A DNA stretch of 64,000 bases from Opisthocomus hoazin. Its lineage: Eukaryota; Chordata; Aves; Opisthocomiformes; Opisthocomidae. The notes under the pieces were generated by a model, which was not told the origin of the DNA, searched no databases, and worked only from the letters and a program-made list of their open reading frames with translations. Positions 63,601 to 64,000 of this stretch are shown here, one piece after another. The number at the start of each line of letters is the position of its first letter. Within the stretch, counting starts at the first letter, position 1. The DNA is taken from NCBI RefSeq assembly GCF_030867145.1, contig NC_134454.1, positions 46,018,320-46,082,319 on the forward strand. Reading direction: 5' to 3'. The position numbers and the translations under genes are program-made.

Positions 63601-64000
63601 CTACTTGTACAACCACTTTTTTCCCAAGGTACTTTAATTCCCTAGATTTTTAGTTATTTCTGCATCATGTAGATAGGACCTGAAGTCACATGCAAGAGAC
63701 AGAGTTCGTATGTACCACACCTCCACAGTTCCATGAAAATTTTTGCAGTCATATGGTTTATTGAAAAAGTAGTTTAGAAATAGAGGTTAAATAGATATAT
63801 ATGTATTTGAAATCTGTAGTATTTAAATTGTGTAATTATTAAGTGTATATTTATGTAAAATTTCTAAGTTTCATCTATACTGAACAAATAAGTACAAACC
63901 AAGTATGATGACAAGTAAAGCCCCTTTCTGCTCCTGAATATAACCTTCTTAAAATCAGAAATATGTGGATTCTAACCTGATACAGGACAAAATTATAAAG

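Larger units (their letters stand above)
49630..64000 (+). other. Putative first intron, second part; noncoding
   Basis: AT-rich sequence without a recognised exon or RNA gene. Short ATG frames at 53035-53316 (93 codons) and 54385-54606 (73 codons) lack known motifs and splice context. Contains a wobble hairpin at 53471-53505, a purine microsatellite near 60099-60129, a TG/CG microsatellite at 60632-60664 and a T-run at 63529-63540. Confidence 0.4.

Noticed and set aside
1..64000. CRISPR arrays, operons, tRNA or rRNA genes
   Set aside because: No regularly spaced repeats, no bacterial-type gene packing, and no tRNA- or rRNA-like sequence was noticed; the DNA is clearly vertebrate.

Overview
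This window looks like a bird nuclear genome. The evidence is two kinds of avian repeat. There are several CR1 LINE 3' fragments ending in the typical ATTCTGTG/ATTCTATG octamer tails. There are also avian ERVL-type long terminal repeats, which open with TGTCCTG.TTTGGC.GGGATAGAGTTAAT-like sequence and end in ..CGACA/..CAACA. Base composition is AT-rich and CpG-poor everywhere except the LTRs, the CR1 copies and one CpG island. There is no prokaryotic-style gene packing, and most open frames are short and look like chance.

Layout. From 139 to 6772 there is a full-length but dead ERVL-type endogenous retrovirus on the + strand. It has two LTRs, a 5-bp target-site duplication (CTTTA), a primer-binding-site candidate, gag remnants, and protease, reverse transcriptase, RNase H and integrase remnants. 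I see no recognisable env. A solo LTR of the same family lies at 16651-17054. CR1 fragments lie at 14138-15026 (-), 22467-23847 (+), 26607-27545 (+, older subfamily), 33736-34134 (+), 48406-49048 (-) and 49190-49629 (+, another subfamily). The rest up to 39.4 kb is AT-rich noncoding DNA with scattered microsatellites.

The one host-gene signal is at 39.42-40.29 kb. A CpG island with a 20-G homopolymer contains what looks like the promoter and first coding exon of a secreted or type I membrane protein on the + strand. The ATG is at 40204, with a good Kozak context and an in-frame stop directly upstream. A signal-peptide-like N terminus of 28 codons follows, and the exon ends at a strong GTAAGT splice donor in phase 1. 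I could not identify the gene. No convincing second exon was seen in the following 23.7 kb, so 40289-64000 is most likely its long first intron. An ATG-TGA start-stop uORF sits three bases before the main ATG and may tune translation.

I did not find a clearly undescribed biological system. The items most worth a second look are the start-stop uORF and unidentified signal-peptide exon, a perfect 13-bp hairpin at 28.54 kb, the short hydrophobic frame in the env position of the ERVL, and an ATG-initiated 132-codon frame near 21.4 kb.
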